Part shown: piece by piece, positions 16,164-23,342 of the stretch
Numbering within the stretch: position 1 is the stretch's first letter
How the letters are laid out: every line of letters begins with the position of its first letter
DNA from: an uncultured Clostridia bacterium
Lineage (GTDB): Bacteria > Bacillota > Clostridia > Oscillospirales > Oscillospiraceae
DNA length: 26,272 nucleotides
Assembly: GCA_937894515.1 (NCBI GenBank)
Contig: CALCRH010000037.1
Coordinates: 1-26,272 of the forward strand
Direction of reading: 5' to 3'
Made by a program: the position numbers and the translations under genes
Notes under the pieces: generated by a model
Seen by the model: only the letters and a program-made list of their open reading frames with translations
The model's database searches: none
What the model was told of the DNA's origin: nothing

Positions 16164-16276
16164 CATCAGACGTTTGGATGTGCAAAAGTCCGAGGCCTGC
16201 TGGAATAACATAGCTTTCCTATATTTCATATCAGCTTTTCACGTGTAAAGGTACACGTCAAACCTCAAATTATTTA

Positions 16277-19200
16277 TTATCCCACCACCAATTTATTTGT
16301 CTTCTTCAAATACTTCGCAGGGATTGGTCTATCCAAATGCCAGGTGATATTCATAGGTTTCTCACCCTCATGTTTGACATAGTTAGCTGTACCGAGATAT
16401 GTATAAGACTCTGCACTATTGGTAATGCGGTCAGTTTTGAATTCGCGAACAAATAGCAGCACGCGGCTACCACGTTCTTTATGGTGAATGTAGCGCTGAC
16501 CGGTAGGAGAACTTTCTGCCGTGGTACTCTGGCTCTGCCAGTGGAACAACTCGTCATTGATAGAGTAGTCGTTATACATCGTAGTAGGCGAATAGTCCTT
16601 GTCTGCCTTATTTAGTGTTACGAAGAAAACATCAAGATTCTTCTCCGGCAGCCACTTCACACCTTCACGAACCGTAGATGGTTTCATAAAATCAAGAGCC
16701 ACTAACAGTTGGTCGCGGGTATATGTGCAGTGTAGATCCAGCGGGCAGTCAAAGCCCACATCTACCGGTTCATCAATGAAGTCGATATGATCGTAACGGT
16801 ACTGTAACAACGCCATTAGTTCGTCCAAAAGCACGGTACTATCCGACAATGAATAGAGATTGTTCCGTACCTCGTCATCGTTCCAATCATCAGCGGTTTT
16901 TTGCCAAATGGTGACGTAGAACATTTGCAACATCCGCTTTTCGACGTCAGTAATCGTGCCAAGAGCAATGTCATGCAATTTGGGCAACAAATCCAATAAG
17001 AATTGAATCCAGCGGCGAGAGTCAATCGTTGCGAACCGTACCAGTGCCTTCTGCATAGTTTCTTCCAATTGTTCGGAAAAATCTTCAATGACATCAGCCC
17101 GAGCGCAAAGGCGGGCAAATGTACCAAACTTATAGATGGACCGAGGATCCAGGTGATAATAATCCAGGAAGTTTGCCAGATTCAGCGTAAGACCCGTGTC
17201 CTCTTCAAAAGTAGCTATACGGGAAATAAGGCCGGCACTGTTGCCATAGGACGCGCGAATATTCTCCAGGATATACTTGGCCGCCTTGCGCTCCAACTGA
17301 ATATAGCAGCCCTTAGGAACAGAGACAAATCCATCCTTAATTTCTCTTGTAACACTGCGTGTTGTATTGGATAGTAGCGCCGCAAATTTATCCTCAAAAT
17401 TATATTTCTTATTTGCCTGGCCGATAAAATCCAAAACGGTCAGGCATTCTTTATCCTCTGCCAGACGCAGGCCACGGCCCAACTGCTGCAAGAATACAGT
17501 TAGGGATTCCGTAGGGCGCAGAAATAGAACGGTATTGACCTCCGGAATATCCACGCCCTCGTTATAGATGTCCACAACAAAAATAAAACGAACTTTACCA
17601 GAAACCAGGCGGGCTTTTGCATCCTGACGTTCTTCATCAGGGGATTTTCCCGTCAAGAACATGGAAGGAATACCGTGCGCATTAAAATAGTTTGACATGA
17701 ATTCGGCGTGCTCCACAGATACGCAGAATCCCAGGCCTTTTACATCATCAATATCAGTGACATATTTCAGCAAAGCAGACACAACCAGATCCGCACGTCG
17801 ATTGGCAATGGTACCACTAAACGTATACAGATTGGATAATTCCGTCTTATCATAACCACCGGCCGCCCATTTCAGAGTATCCAGATCCACCGTATCGGTG
17901 ACGCCAAAGTACTGGAAGGGGCACAACAGCTTGCGATCGATGGCCTCTGGCAATCGAATTTCCGCAGCAATACGGTTATTGAAATACGGCAAAATGCTCT
18001 TGCCGTCCATACGTTCCGGAGTAGCTGTCAGGCCAAGAAGGATTTTGGGCTGATAATATGCCAGCAGCTTTTGATAGGTAGGCGCTGCCGCATGGTGGAA
18101 TTCATCCACAATGATATAGTCATAAAAGTCCGGTGAAGTCTTCTCTGTAAACTCCTGAGAGTTGAATGTTTGAATGGAGATAAACAGATTATCAAGAATT
18201 TTAGGGCGATAGTTTCCTACGAACATTTCACCGAAGTTGGCATCTTTCAACACCGCACGGAAAGTATATAAGCTCTGTTTTAGGATTTCCTCACGGTGCG
18301 CCACAAACAAAAGTCGGCAGGGTCGATCCGGATTTTGCTTACGGAAACGTTTGTAATCCAAGGCGGAAATTACTGTCTTACCGGTACCGGTAGCTGCCAC
18401 CACCAAGTTATGGGTATATCCCCGGACCTTACGCTCAGCATCCAGCTTGTCCAATATCTCCTGCTGATAGGAGTAAGGCTGGATATCCATAGTGTAAATT
18501 TCGGCGTTATTCGTATCAAAATACTTTTCGGCCTGTAACGCACGCGCCAGGCGCTCTTTTTGATCCTCAGAATAGTACTCGAATTCCCGGTCATTCCAGT
18601 AATACTCAAAAGTGGCTGCAATCTTGTCAATCGTCTCCGGCAAATCCTTCTTAGTCACCTTTGTGTTCCATTCCAGGCCGCTGGTAAGCGCCGCGTTGGA
18701 GATATTGGATGACCCCACATAGGCCGTGGTAAAGCCCGTGTTGCGATAGAAGATATAGGCTTTGGCGTGAAGGCGGGTAATCTTTGTATTATAGCTAACC
18801 TTGATCTTTGTATTGGGCAGTTTGCGGAGTTCCTCGATGGCTTTCACGTCTGTGGCACCCATGTAGGAAGTGGTGATGATACGCAGCTCGCCACCTTTTT
18901 GGGTAAAGTCTGTGAGTTCATCCATAAGGAGGCGCAAACCACTCCACTTGATGAAGGAAACCAGCATATCAATCCGGTCGCAGGAAACGATCTCTTTTTT
19001 GAGTTCCGTATACATCTGCGGCTCATGGACAGCGCCGGTAAACAGGCTGCTCTGCGCAATTGAGGTTTCCGGACGGATAATCTCCGCTTTTTCATCCAAG
19101 GCCAACACAGTATTTTTCTTATCAAAAAGTGCAAGAAGCTGCTCCGCACGCTCTGCCACAGAGAGCGCATCGAAGTCAGCTTCTTTAGTTTCATCCATAA

Positions 19201-19426
19201 TGGTTGAGATGATATGGTTCGCCAGCGTAACCTGAGCATTCAGATTTCCGCCATTATCTTTGAGGTTGTCGAGGCCTTTCTCAACCACTTCAGCCACATA
19301 CTTTGCCAGCACTTTGGAAGCTTCCGCACTATCAATGGGCGCAGTTTGAGAGAGCTTGTCCAGCGCGGAAAGCTCAGAATCCAGCTCTTTATTGATAATT
19401 TGCTCGTAAAGTCCATCGTGTAGCAT
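16277..19426 (-). CDS. PLD-nuclease / DExH helicase / DUF3427-type protein
   Basis: A 1049-residue protein. After a helical N-terminal region there is a phospholipase-D-like nuclease domain (about 120-260) with His220-x-Lys222 in TRLHAKAYIF and GSSNIS ending in Asn241. Then follows a superfamily II helicase: Walker A AATGTGKT near 345-351, DEFH at 441-444, LTATPER near 466-472 and the motif VI segment QQLGRGLR. The last ~250 residues resemble DUF3427. This domain order is known from helicases found near restriction and other defence genes; the function is unproven. The ATG at 19424-19426 has GGAGGG at 6 nt; an upstream in-frame TTG lies on that ribosome site and is unlikely. It is the last gene of the operon, 24 bp after the DUF2075 gene. 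Confidence 0.88.
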   Translation of the reverse strand: MLHDGLYEQIINKELDSELSALDKLSQTAPIDSAEASKVLAKYVAEVVEKGLDNLKDNGGNLNAQVTLANHIISTIMDETKEADFDALSVAERAEQLLALFDKKNTVLALDEKAEIIRPETSIAQSSLFTGAVHEPQMYTELKKEIVSCDRIDMLVSFIKWSGLRLLMDELTDFTQKGGELRIITTSYMGATDVKAIEELRKLPNTKIKVSYNTKITRLHAKAYIFYRNTGFTTAYVGSSNISNAALTSGLEWNTKVTKKDLPETIDKIAATFEYYWNDREFEYYSEDQKERLARALQAEKYFDTNNAEIYTMDIQPYSYQQEILDKLDAERKVRGYTHNLVVAATGTGKTVISALDYKRFRKQNPDRPCRLLFVAHREEILKQSLYTFRAVLKDANFGEMFVGNYRPKILDNLFISIQTFNSQEFTEKTSPDFYDYIIVDEFHHAAAPTYQKLLAYYQPKILLGLTATPERMDGKSILPYFNNRIAAEIRLPEAIDRKLLCPFQYFGVTDTVDLDTLKWAAGGYDKTELSNLYTFSGTIANRRADLVVSALLKYVTDIDDVKGLGFCVSVEHAEFMSNYFNAHGIPSMFLTGKSPDEERQDAKARLVSGKVRFIFVVDIYNEGVDIPEVNTVLFLRPTESLTVFLQQLGRGLRLAEDKECLTVLDFIGQANKKYNFEDKFAALLSNTTRSVTREIKDGFVSVPKGCYIQLERKAAKYILENIRASYGNSAGLISRIATFEEDTGLTLNLANFLDYYHLDPRSIYKFGTFARLCARADVIEDFSEQLEETMQKALVRFATIDSRRWIQFLLDLLPKLHDIALGTITDVEKRMLQMFYVTIWQKTADDWNDDEVRNNLYSLSDSTVLLDELMALLQYRYDHIDFIDEPVDVGFDCPLDLHCTYTRDQLLVALDFMKPSTVREGVKWLPEKNLDVFFVTLNKADKDYSPTTMYNDYSINDELFHWQSQSTTAESSPTGQRYIHHKERGSRVLLFVREFKTDRITNSAESYTYLGTANYVKHEGEKPMNITWHLDRPIPAKYLKKTNKLVVG

Positions 19427-19450
19427 AGTTATCCCTCCCGGAAGCAAAGA

Positions 19451-21331
19451 TTATTTTTCTATACCAACTCCAAGAGTTTTGCTTATATGATTGAGAAATT
19501 TTTTGTCCTCGCAGTAGATATAGCAGCCCTTCTGGCCTCTGGATAGCAGCGTCTTATATGTATTTCTAATTAGCTTATCCGCTAAATCCGGATACTTGCA
19601 CCCTCTAATACCAGAAGACTTGTCGCTCATAGCTTCCTTTGTTTGGTCCGTAACCACATGCCCATCTTCATATCTCAAGTCCTTACCTATGATGATACCG
19701 CAATAGTCAAACTCAAGTCCTTGTGTCGTGTGGATACAACCGACCTGGTCAAAAGAGTTGGGATCAATGGCAAAAATTGAATTTGAGAAATTCCACTTTG
19801 CTTGAAACCCATCTTCCAACACGATATCATATTCATTGCCGTTAGGATTATCTGCGGTAATCCATTCATAACAATAGCCGGCAATCATTCTTGATTTATT
19901 ATTAAGTGCATTCTTTTCCCGTAATGCTTCGCGCATTTTCACTGGGCTACCAAAAAGTTTTACATCGTAATCGTAATCAAAGGTGTAATTTGCTGTCTCT
20001 CGAATTTCCAAAAGATTATCAAGGAAGTTCAGATATCCATCGCTACCATTGCACCGAAACTGAGAAACAAGGGTCAGATCATCTCCCTCAAGAACTTTAG
20101 CATGATAATAATCTGCCCACTTACGAATTTCTGCTTTACTACCTATATCTTTTGTAGTGATTCGTTGATCTTCATCGATGAAAAATACAGTTACTTTCCC
20201 TGCGTTAATTAGCTCTTTAACTTGATTTTCACCGTGAAAAATTGCAGACTTTTTCTTTAGTCGATGCGCTTCATCCACAATTATACAGTCAAGCATATCT
20301 GCTGGTGCATTCCAAAAAGAGTCAGATGATTTGAACAAACTCTTAATGTAATTTAAGCGATAATGATCCTGCTTTAGCTTTTCGAAATATACATTACGCG
20401 GCGCTGCATTTTTTGTTACATAATTTGCGCTAAAGCCCTTATTAATCAAGTCACACAGTAGTTGGATTGCAACTACCGATTTGCCTGTTCCCGGACCACC
20501 TGAAACGATAACAACGTATTTTTCTTCTCCCTTTAAGGGGTTATTGGCATCCTTAACGGATTTCTCAACCAGTTTTTTTACAGTTTCATAGGCAACCTTC
20601 TGTTCATCGATCAAAAAGAACTCTTCATTTCCGCGCAACATTGAGGAAAGGGCATCCTGAAGAGCTTTTGCCGGCTTCAGTTTACCATGATCGATTTTCA
20701 TTAAAAGATCAATATCATCTTTTTTCTTTACGTAAGTTTTGATGAAATTCCTAAGTTTATCAACATCTTCACTTAAAAATAGCGGTGCAACTGCAATGGC
20801 ATCTTTATAATGACTATTGTCAATATGGCTTCGATTGCACTCTCGATAATTATGCAGATAGGCACATGGATTCAGTTCAATATCCTGTTTATGGATATTC
20901 TCGTTAAATCCTTCAATAATTTTTGCATAACTATAGGCTTGGTAGCACGGATGGCACACCGTTCTATTTGCGCCGCCTGTATAGGCGGTAACAACATCGG
21001 GGCGAGAGGTAATGCCACTATCTTCCCATTGCTTTAATTCAATAATGACTGCATGATTTTTATCTGAATCATTCTTCCCCGCAATTAAGAAATCCACTCG
21101 CTTTGACGTAAGTGGAATCTGGTACTCAACTGCAATATCCACATCATCATCAATTTCAGCATCATCCAGTACATTACGCATGAACATAAGAGAATTGCTC
21201 CACGCTCTATATTCAGCGTCATTATTATGATGAATATTGTGGCGTTCAAATTCCATTTCAACTTTGTGCGCAATACTTCCACGCCGAATGTCATCAATAA
21301 AACAGCCTTTAGTATTCTCATAAATAATCAT
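19451..21331 (-). CDS. DUF2075-type SF1 helicase/ATPase with N-terminal PD-(D/E)xK-like motif
   Basis: A 626-residue protein. The N-terminal part (about 1-180) has Asp80 in RVDFLIAG and Glu98-x-Lys100 in AVIIELKQW, spaced like a PD-(D/E)xK nuclease core. The C-terminal part is a DUF2075 (Schlafen-related) helicase: Walker A SGGPGTGKS at 277-285, IIVDEAH, SQFRCNGSDGY, the motif V-like HTTQGLEFDY and a motif VI-like NTYKTLLSRGQKG. The ATG has GGGAG at 7 nt. It lies 11 bp after mazG and 24 bp before the PLD helicase, in one operon. Base composition is more AT-rich than the helicase behind it. Helicase identity is firm; nuclease activity is inferred from the motif spacing. Confidence 0.87.
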   Translation of the reverse strand: MIIYENTKGCFIDDIRRGSIAHKVEMEFERHNIHHNNDAEYRAWSNSLMFMRNVLDDAEIDDDVDIAVEYQIPLTSKRVDFLIAGKNDSDKNHAVIIELKQWEDSGITSRPDVVTAYTGGANRTVCHPCYQAYSYAKIIEGFNENIHKQDIELNPCAYLHNYRECNRSHIDNSHYKDAIAVAPLFLSEDVDKLRNFIKTYVKKKDDIDLLMKIDHGKLKPAKALQDALSSMLRGNEEFFLIDEQKVAYETVKKLVEKSVKDANNPLKGEEKYVVIVSGGPGTGKSVVAIQLLCDLINKGFSANYVTKNAAPRNVYFEKLKQDHYRLNYIKSLFKSSDSFWNAPADMLDCIIVDEAHRLKKKSAIFHGENQVKELINAGKVTVFFIDEDQRITTKDIGSKAEIRKWADYYHAKVLEGDDLTLVSQFRCNGSDGYLNFLDNLLEIRETANYTFDYDYDVKLFGSPVKMREALREKNALNNKSRMIAGYCYEWITADNPNGNEYDIVLEDGFQAKWNFSNSIFAIDPNSFDQVGCIHTTQGLEFDYCGIIIGKDLRYEDGHVVTDQTKEAMSDKSSGIRGCKYPDLADKLIRNTYKTLLSRGQKGCYIYCEDKKFLNHISKTLGVGIEK

Positions 21332-21342
21332 GATACAGCTCC

Positions 21343-21666
21343 CTACAGTTCCGTGTACTTTTTTGCATTTCCCTTCGCTTTTTCGACAGGATACTTAGCT
21401 TCATTCTGATCCATTTTTGAGTTAATGATTTCATCCGCGTCAAGTTCAAGTTTATCTAACATATCGATGCAATAAACCATGACATCAGATAATTCTTCCT
21501 TGACTGCATCCTGGCTAAAATGGATCTCATCCCACTGAAAACATTCAAGTAATTCGTTAGATTCAATAGATATCGACTTTGCAAGATTTGCTGGCGAATG
21601 AAATTGATCCCAGTCTCTGTCAGCAGAGAACTTCAATACGCGATCAATCGTGCTTTTCTTTATCAA
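21343..21666 (-). CDS. MazG-like nucleotide pyrophosphohydrolase, TTG start
   Basis: A 107-residue all-alpha NTP pyrophosphohydrolase. Metal-binding acidic residues are Glu35, Glu38 and Glu41 in SIESNELLE and Glu58-x-x-Asp61 in EELSDVMVY, the usual MazG/dCTPase pattern; RDWDQFHSP and FQWDE are also typical of short stand-alone members. Such enzymes hydrolyse (d)NTPs to NMP and pyrophosphate. The TTG at 21664-21666 is the start because GGAGG lies 9 nt before it; the nearby ATG at 21671-21673 is out of frame. It is the first gene of the three-gene operon. Substrate is unknown: housecleaning of damaged nucleotides or nucleotide depletion during infection are both possible. Confidence 0.88.
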   Translation of the reverse strand: MIKKSTIDRVLKFSADRDWDQFHSPANLAKSISIESNELLECFQWDEIHFSQDAVKEELSDVMVYCIDMLDKLELDADEIINSKMDQNEAKYPVEKAKGNAKKYTEL

Positions 21667-21690
21667 CTTGCATCGCCTCCATTATTTTTT

Positions 21691-21716
21691 ATTTTAGCAC
21701 ATATTGCCGAATTATA
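21691..21716 (-). promoter_or_regulatory. Candidate promoter of the mazG operon
   Basis: On the minus strand an extended -10, TGCTAAAAT (21699-21691), lies 24 nt before the TTG start of mazG, leaving room for its GGAGG. A second TATAAT lies at 21716-21711. No strong -35 is visible for either. Transcription could also come from the small gene upstream. Confidence 0.4.
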
Positions 21717-21787
21717 AAAGAATTAGTTTTATTAAAAATAGTACTGCTTCAAAATGATAGGTGCAACAATTAGAAAGAATGCTTTCC

Positions 21788-21901
21788 TTACGCGGTTTTT
21801 CTCTTCCTTCTCGGCGTATCCAACCAAACAAGGATCTTGGTAAGTACCGCCGAACTGTACCCCACGCCAACAAGAATCAAAAAGATCGTCCATGCGCTCA
21901 T
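21788..21901 (-). CDS. Small single-pass membrane peptide (37 aa), unknown function
   Basis: ATG at 21899-21901 with an exact GGAGG (21914-21910) 8 nt upstream, ending in TAA at 21788-21790. The peptide reads MSAWTIFLILVGVGYSSAVL, then a short amphipathic TKILVWLD and a basic tail with PRRKRK. One hydrophobic segment (about 4-26) and a positive C-terminus suggest a membrane peptide with the tail inside. It lies between the WYL gene terminator and mazG, same strand. A longer overlapping frame (66 codons) here has no comparable ribosome site. It could be a type I toxin-like peptide, a leader or a small regulator; I do not recognise a family. Confidence 0.55.
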   Translation of the reverse strand: MSAWTIFLILVGVGYSSAVLTKILVWLDTPRRKRKTA

Positions 21902-21990
21902 AAACAATACCTCCATATCGCAAATTTTTCATTGGATTTCTTCTCTCTGCATAGACATTCTCTCACGCAATATGTCCCATAATCCGTACA

Positions 21991-22028
21991 AAAAAGAAAG
22001 GCTTGCATTTCTGCAAGCCTTTCTTTTT
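21991..22028 (-). terminator. Intrinsic terminator behind the WYL regulator gene
   Basis: A 17-bp perfect stem (21991-22007 with 22012-22028) has a four-base loop (GAAA on the minus strand) and ends in a T run on that strand. It lies 3 bp after the WYL gene stop. It is symmetric enough to work in both directions. Confidence 0.85.
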
Positions 22029-22030
22029 CA

Positions 22031-23020
22031 TCATTGATATAGTTTTGCAATCTTACTGACATGCTCCCTCATCTCCGCAACCACATCATCGGGTGATATA
22101 ATCTGTACCCCATCGCCAAAGCCGCAGACCCAGGCGAAGAACTGGGGACTGACCACAACGTTGGTGCGGACGGTAAAGTAGTCATCACCATCAGGAATGA
22201 TCATCACGTCCCGGCCCAACCGATCCAACACCGCACCCACCAAATAATTGGCAAATCGCAGCTGCACCGATTGTTCCTCCCCGCTGAACATCCCGAATAC
22301 CTTGCGGGAATACACCGCCATGTCCAACTGCTCGTAGGCTTCCCGACCATCCCGAGGCTCGTCCATCACGGAGATGTCCGACATCTTGTCCACCCGGAAG
22401 TGCTTAATGATACCGGCTTCTGAATCGTAGGCCACCAAGTAGTAGTTCTCATCGTCCCAGGTCAGCGCATAGGGACTCATAACATAGAACGCTCCGTCTT
22501 TCCGCAAGCGCCGTTCCTTAGTCACGGTGTACTCAAAATATTTGAACCGGATCTTTCGGTTTTGCGAGATGCCGGTGTGTATCTCATCCACGTTATAATA
22601 GATGGACTCGTTCATGGTTTTAACGCGATTCGCCACGTAGACCTGCCGCTGCAGCAGCTGGGCCTCGTGGACGCTGGCCAGGGTCTCTATTTTTTTGATG
22701 AGCTGCGCCGTCTTCTTGTGAGTGATGAACTTGGAGGACTGGATACTGTCCACCAGCAGTTTCAACTCCGGCAGCTCAAACTCCCGCGAGGCGATATAGT
22801 AACCCGAGTTGCGCCCGCTCTCACTGCGCTCGATGTCCAGACCGAATGTCCTCAGAGCTTCTATGTCATCGTAGATGCTCTTGCGCTCCGCCGAAATATC
22901 AAACTGGTCTAAATAGTGGATGATTTGGTTGGTGGAAACCGGATGCTCCTCATCCGTGTTGTCCAGCAGATACCGCATGAGATACAGCAGTTTTAGTTTT
23001 TGATTGGCAGAGCGCGGCAT
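22031..23020 (-). CDS. WYL-domain transcriptional regulator
   Basis: A 329-residue regulator: an N-terminal winged helix-turn-helix (about 1-75, with RKSIYDDIEALRTFGLDI), a middle WYL domain (about 120-220, with the YALTWDDENYYLVAYD segment and the KHFRVDKM segment) and a C-terminal WCX-like extension ending in VSKIAKLYQ. WYL proteins bind nucleic acid or nucleotide ligands, and several repress phage-defence operons (BrxR and CapW types). The ATG at 23018-23020 has a G-rich GGGGGGGAG 7 nt upstream; an in-frame start 51 bases earlier lacks support. The gene is more GC-rich than both neighbouring cassettes. It sits between two defence-like cassettes and may control one or both, or may simply be a chromosomal neighbour. 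Confidence 0.92.
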   Translation of the reverse strand: MPRSANQKLKLLYLMRYLLDNTDEEHPVSTNQIIHYLDQFDISAERKSIYDDIEALRTFGLDIERSESGRNSGYYIASREFELPELKLLVDSIQSSKFITHKKTAQLIKKIETLASVHEAQLLQRQVYVANRVKTMNESIYYNVDEIHTGISQNRKIRFKYFEYTVTKERRLRKDGAFYVMSPYALTWDDENYYLVAYDSEAGIIKHFRVDKMSDISVMDEPRDGREAYEQLDMAVYSRKVFGMFSGEEQSVQLRFANYLVGAVLDRLGRDVMIIPDGDDYFTVRTNVVVSPQFFAWVCGFGDGVQIISPDDVVAEMREHVSKIAKLYQ

Positions 23021-23052
23021 ACGGACACTCCCCCCCTTCAGTTGATAAGAAA

Positions 23053-23081
23053 AGTGTAATGAGCACAGCAAAAAATGTCAA
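23053..23081 (-). promoter_or_regulatory. Promoter of the WYL regulator gene
   Basis: On the minus strand TTGACA (23081-23076) is followed after exactly 17 nt by TACACT (23058-23053). The expected start lies near 23046, about 26 nt before the WYL ATG, leaving room for its ribosome site. This is the best sigma-70-type promoter in the window. Confidence 0.75.
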
Positions 23082-23300
23082 GACAATTAGCACGGTTTAT
23101 GGGACAGATAATTTGTATAATACCCGATATGGAGGCCATATATGTCAGCATAAATGGCCTTTAAAAATGATCAGTTTTGCTTGCCAATTGTGTCTTTATG
23201 CATCGAAAACGGTATTTGGAATACCTTATCGAAATAATATTATCTTTATCGACCTAAAGTGGCAGATTTTACTTTCAAATTGAAATATATTTATTTTGCC

Positions 23301-23328
23301 TTGCAACTTCAAAATTTTTATTTATAAT
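23301..23328 (+). promoter_or_regulatory. Promoter of the AAA ATPase gene
   Basis: TTGCAA (23301-23306) and TATAAT (23323-23328) are 16 nt apart. Transcription would start near 23335, inside the AAGGAG (23331-23336) of the first possible start codon but well before the GGGGAGGG (23347-23354) of a second one (TTG at 23361). The rest of the 322-bp spacer back to the WYL gene holds the WYL promoter, a further TATAAT at 23116-23121 and a short GGCCAT/ATGGCC inverted repeat near 23133-23159; no gene is seen there. Confidence 0.6.
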
Positions 23329-23342
23329 GAAAGGAGATAGCT

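Larger units (their letters stand above)
15590..16228. repeat. Non-coding interval bounded by a 15-bp perfect inverted repeat (possible MITE or decayed IS)
   Basis: TGAAATATAGGAAAG at 15590-15604 recurs exactly, inverted, at 16214-16228. The repeat starts just after the uxaA stop and ends 48 bp before the helicase stop, so it spans nearly the whole 688-bp gene-free junction. No open reading frame with a start and ribosome site is seen inside. Clear target-site duplications are not visible, so the boundaries may not be insertion ends. It holds the nested stem-loop at 15936 and the terminator at 16102. Consistent with a small non-autonomous element or a remnant of a transposon, but family unknown. 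Confidence 0.5.

Noticed and set aside
16241..16258. ACGTGTA/TACACGT hairpin just after the helicase stop as terminator
   Set aside because: Only 7 bp and no T run on either strand; the 18-bp hairpin at 16102-16163 explains termination.
21732..21932. 66-codon minus-strand reading frame overlapping the small peptide gene
   Set aside because: No ribosome site comparable to the GGAGG of the 37-codon frame; its composition looks like an out-of-frame reading of that gene and its leader.
23059..23283. 74-codon plus-strand reading frame between the WYL and ATPase genes
   Set aside because: It covers the WYL promoter, has a weak ribosome site and no recognisable features. A 27-codon frame starting near 23154 inside the same spacer is equally unsupported.
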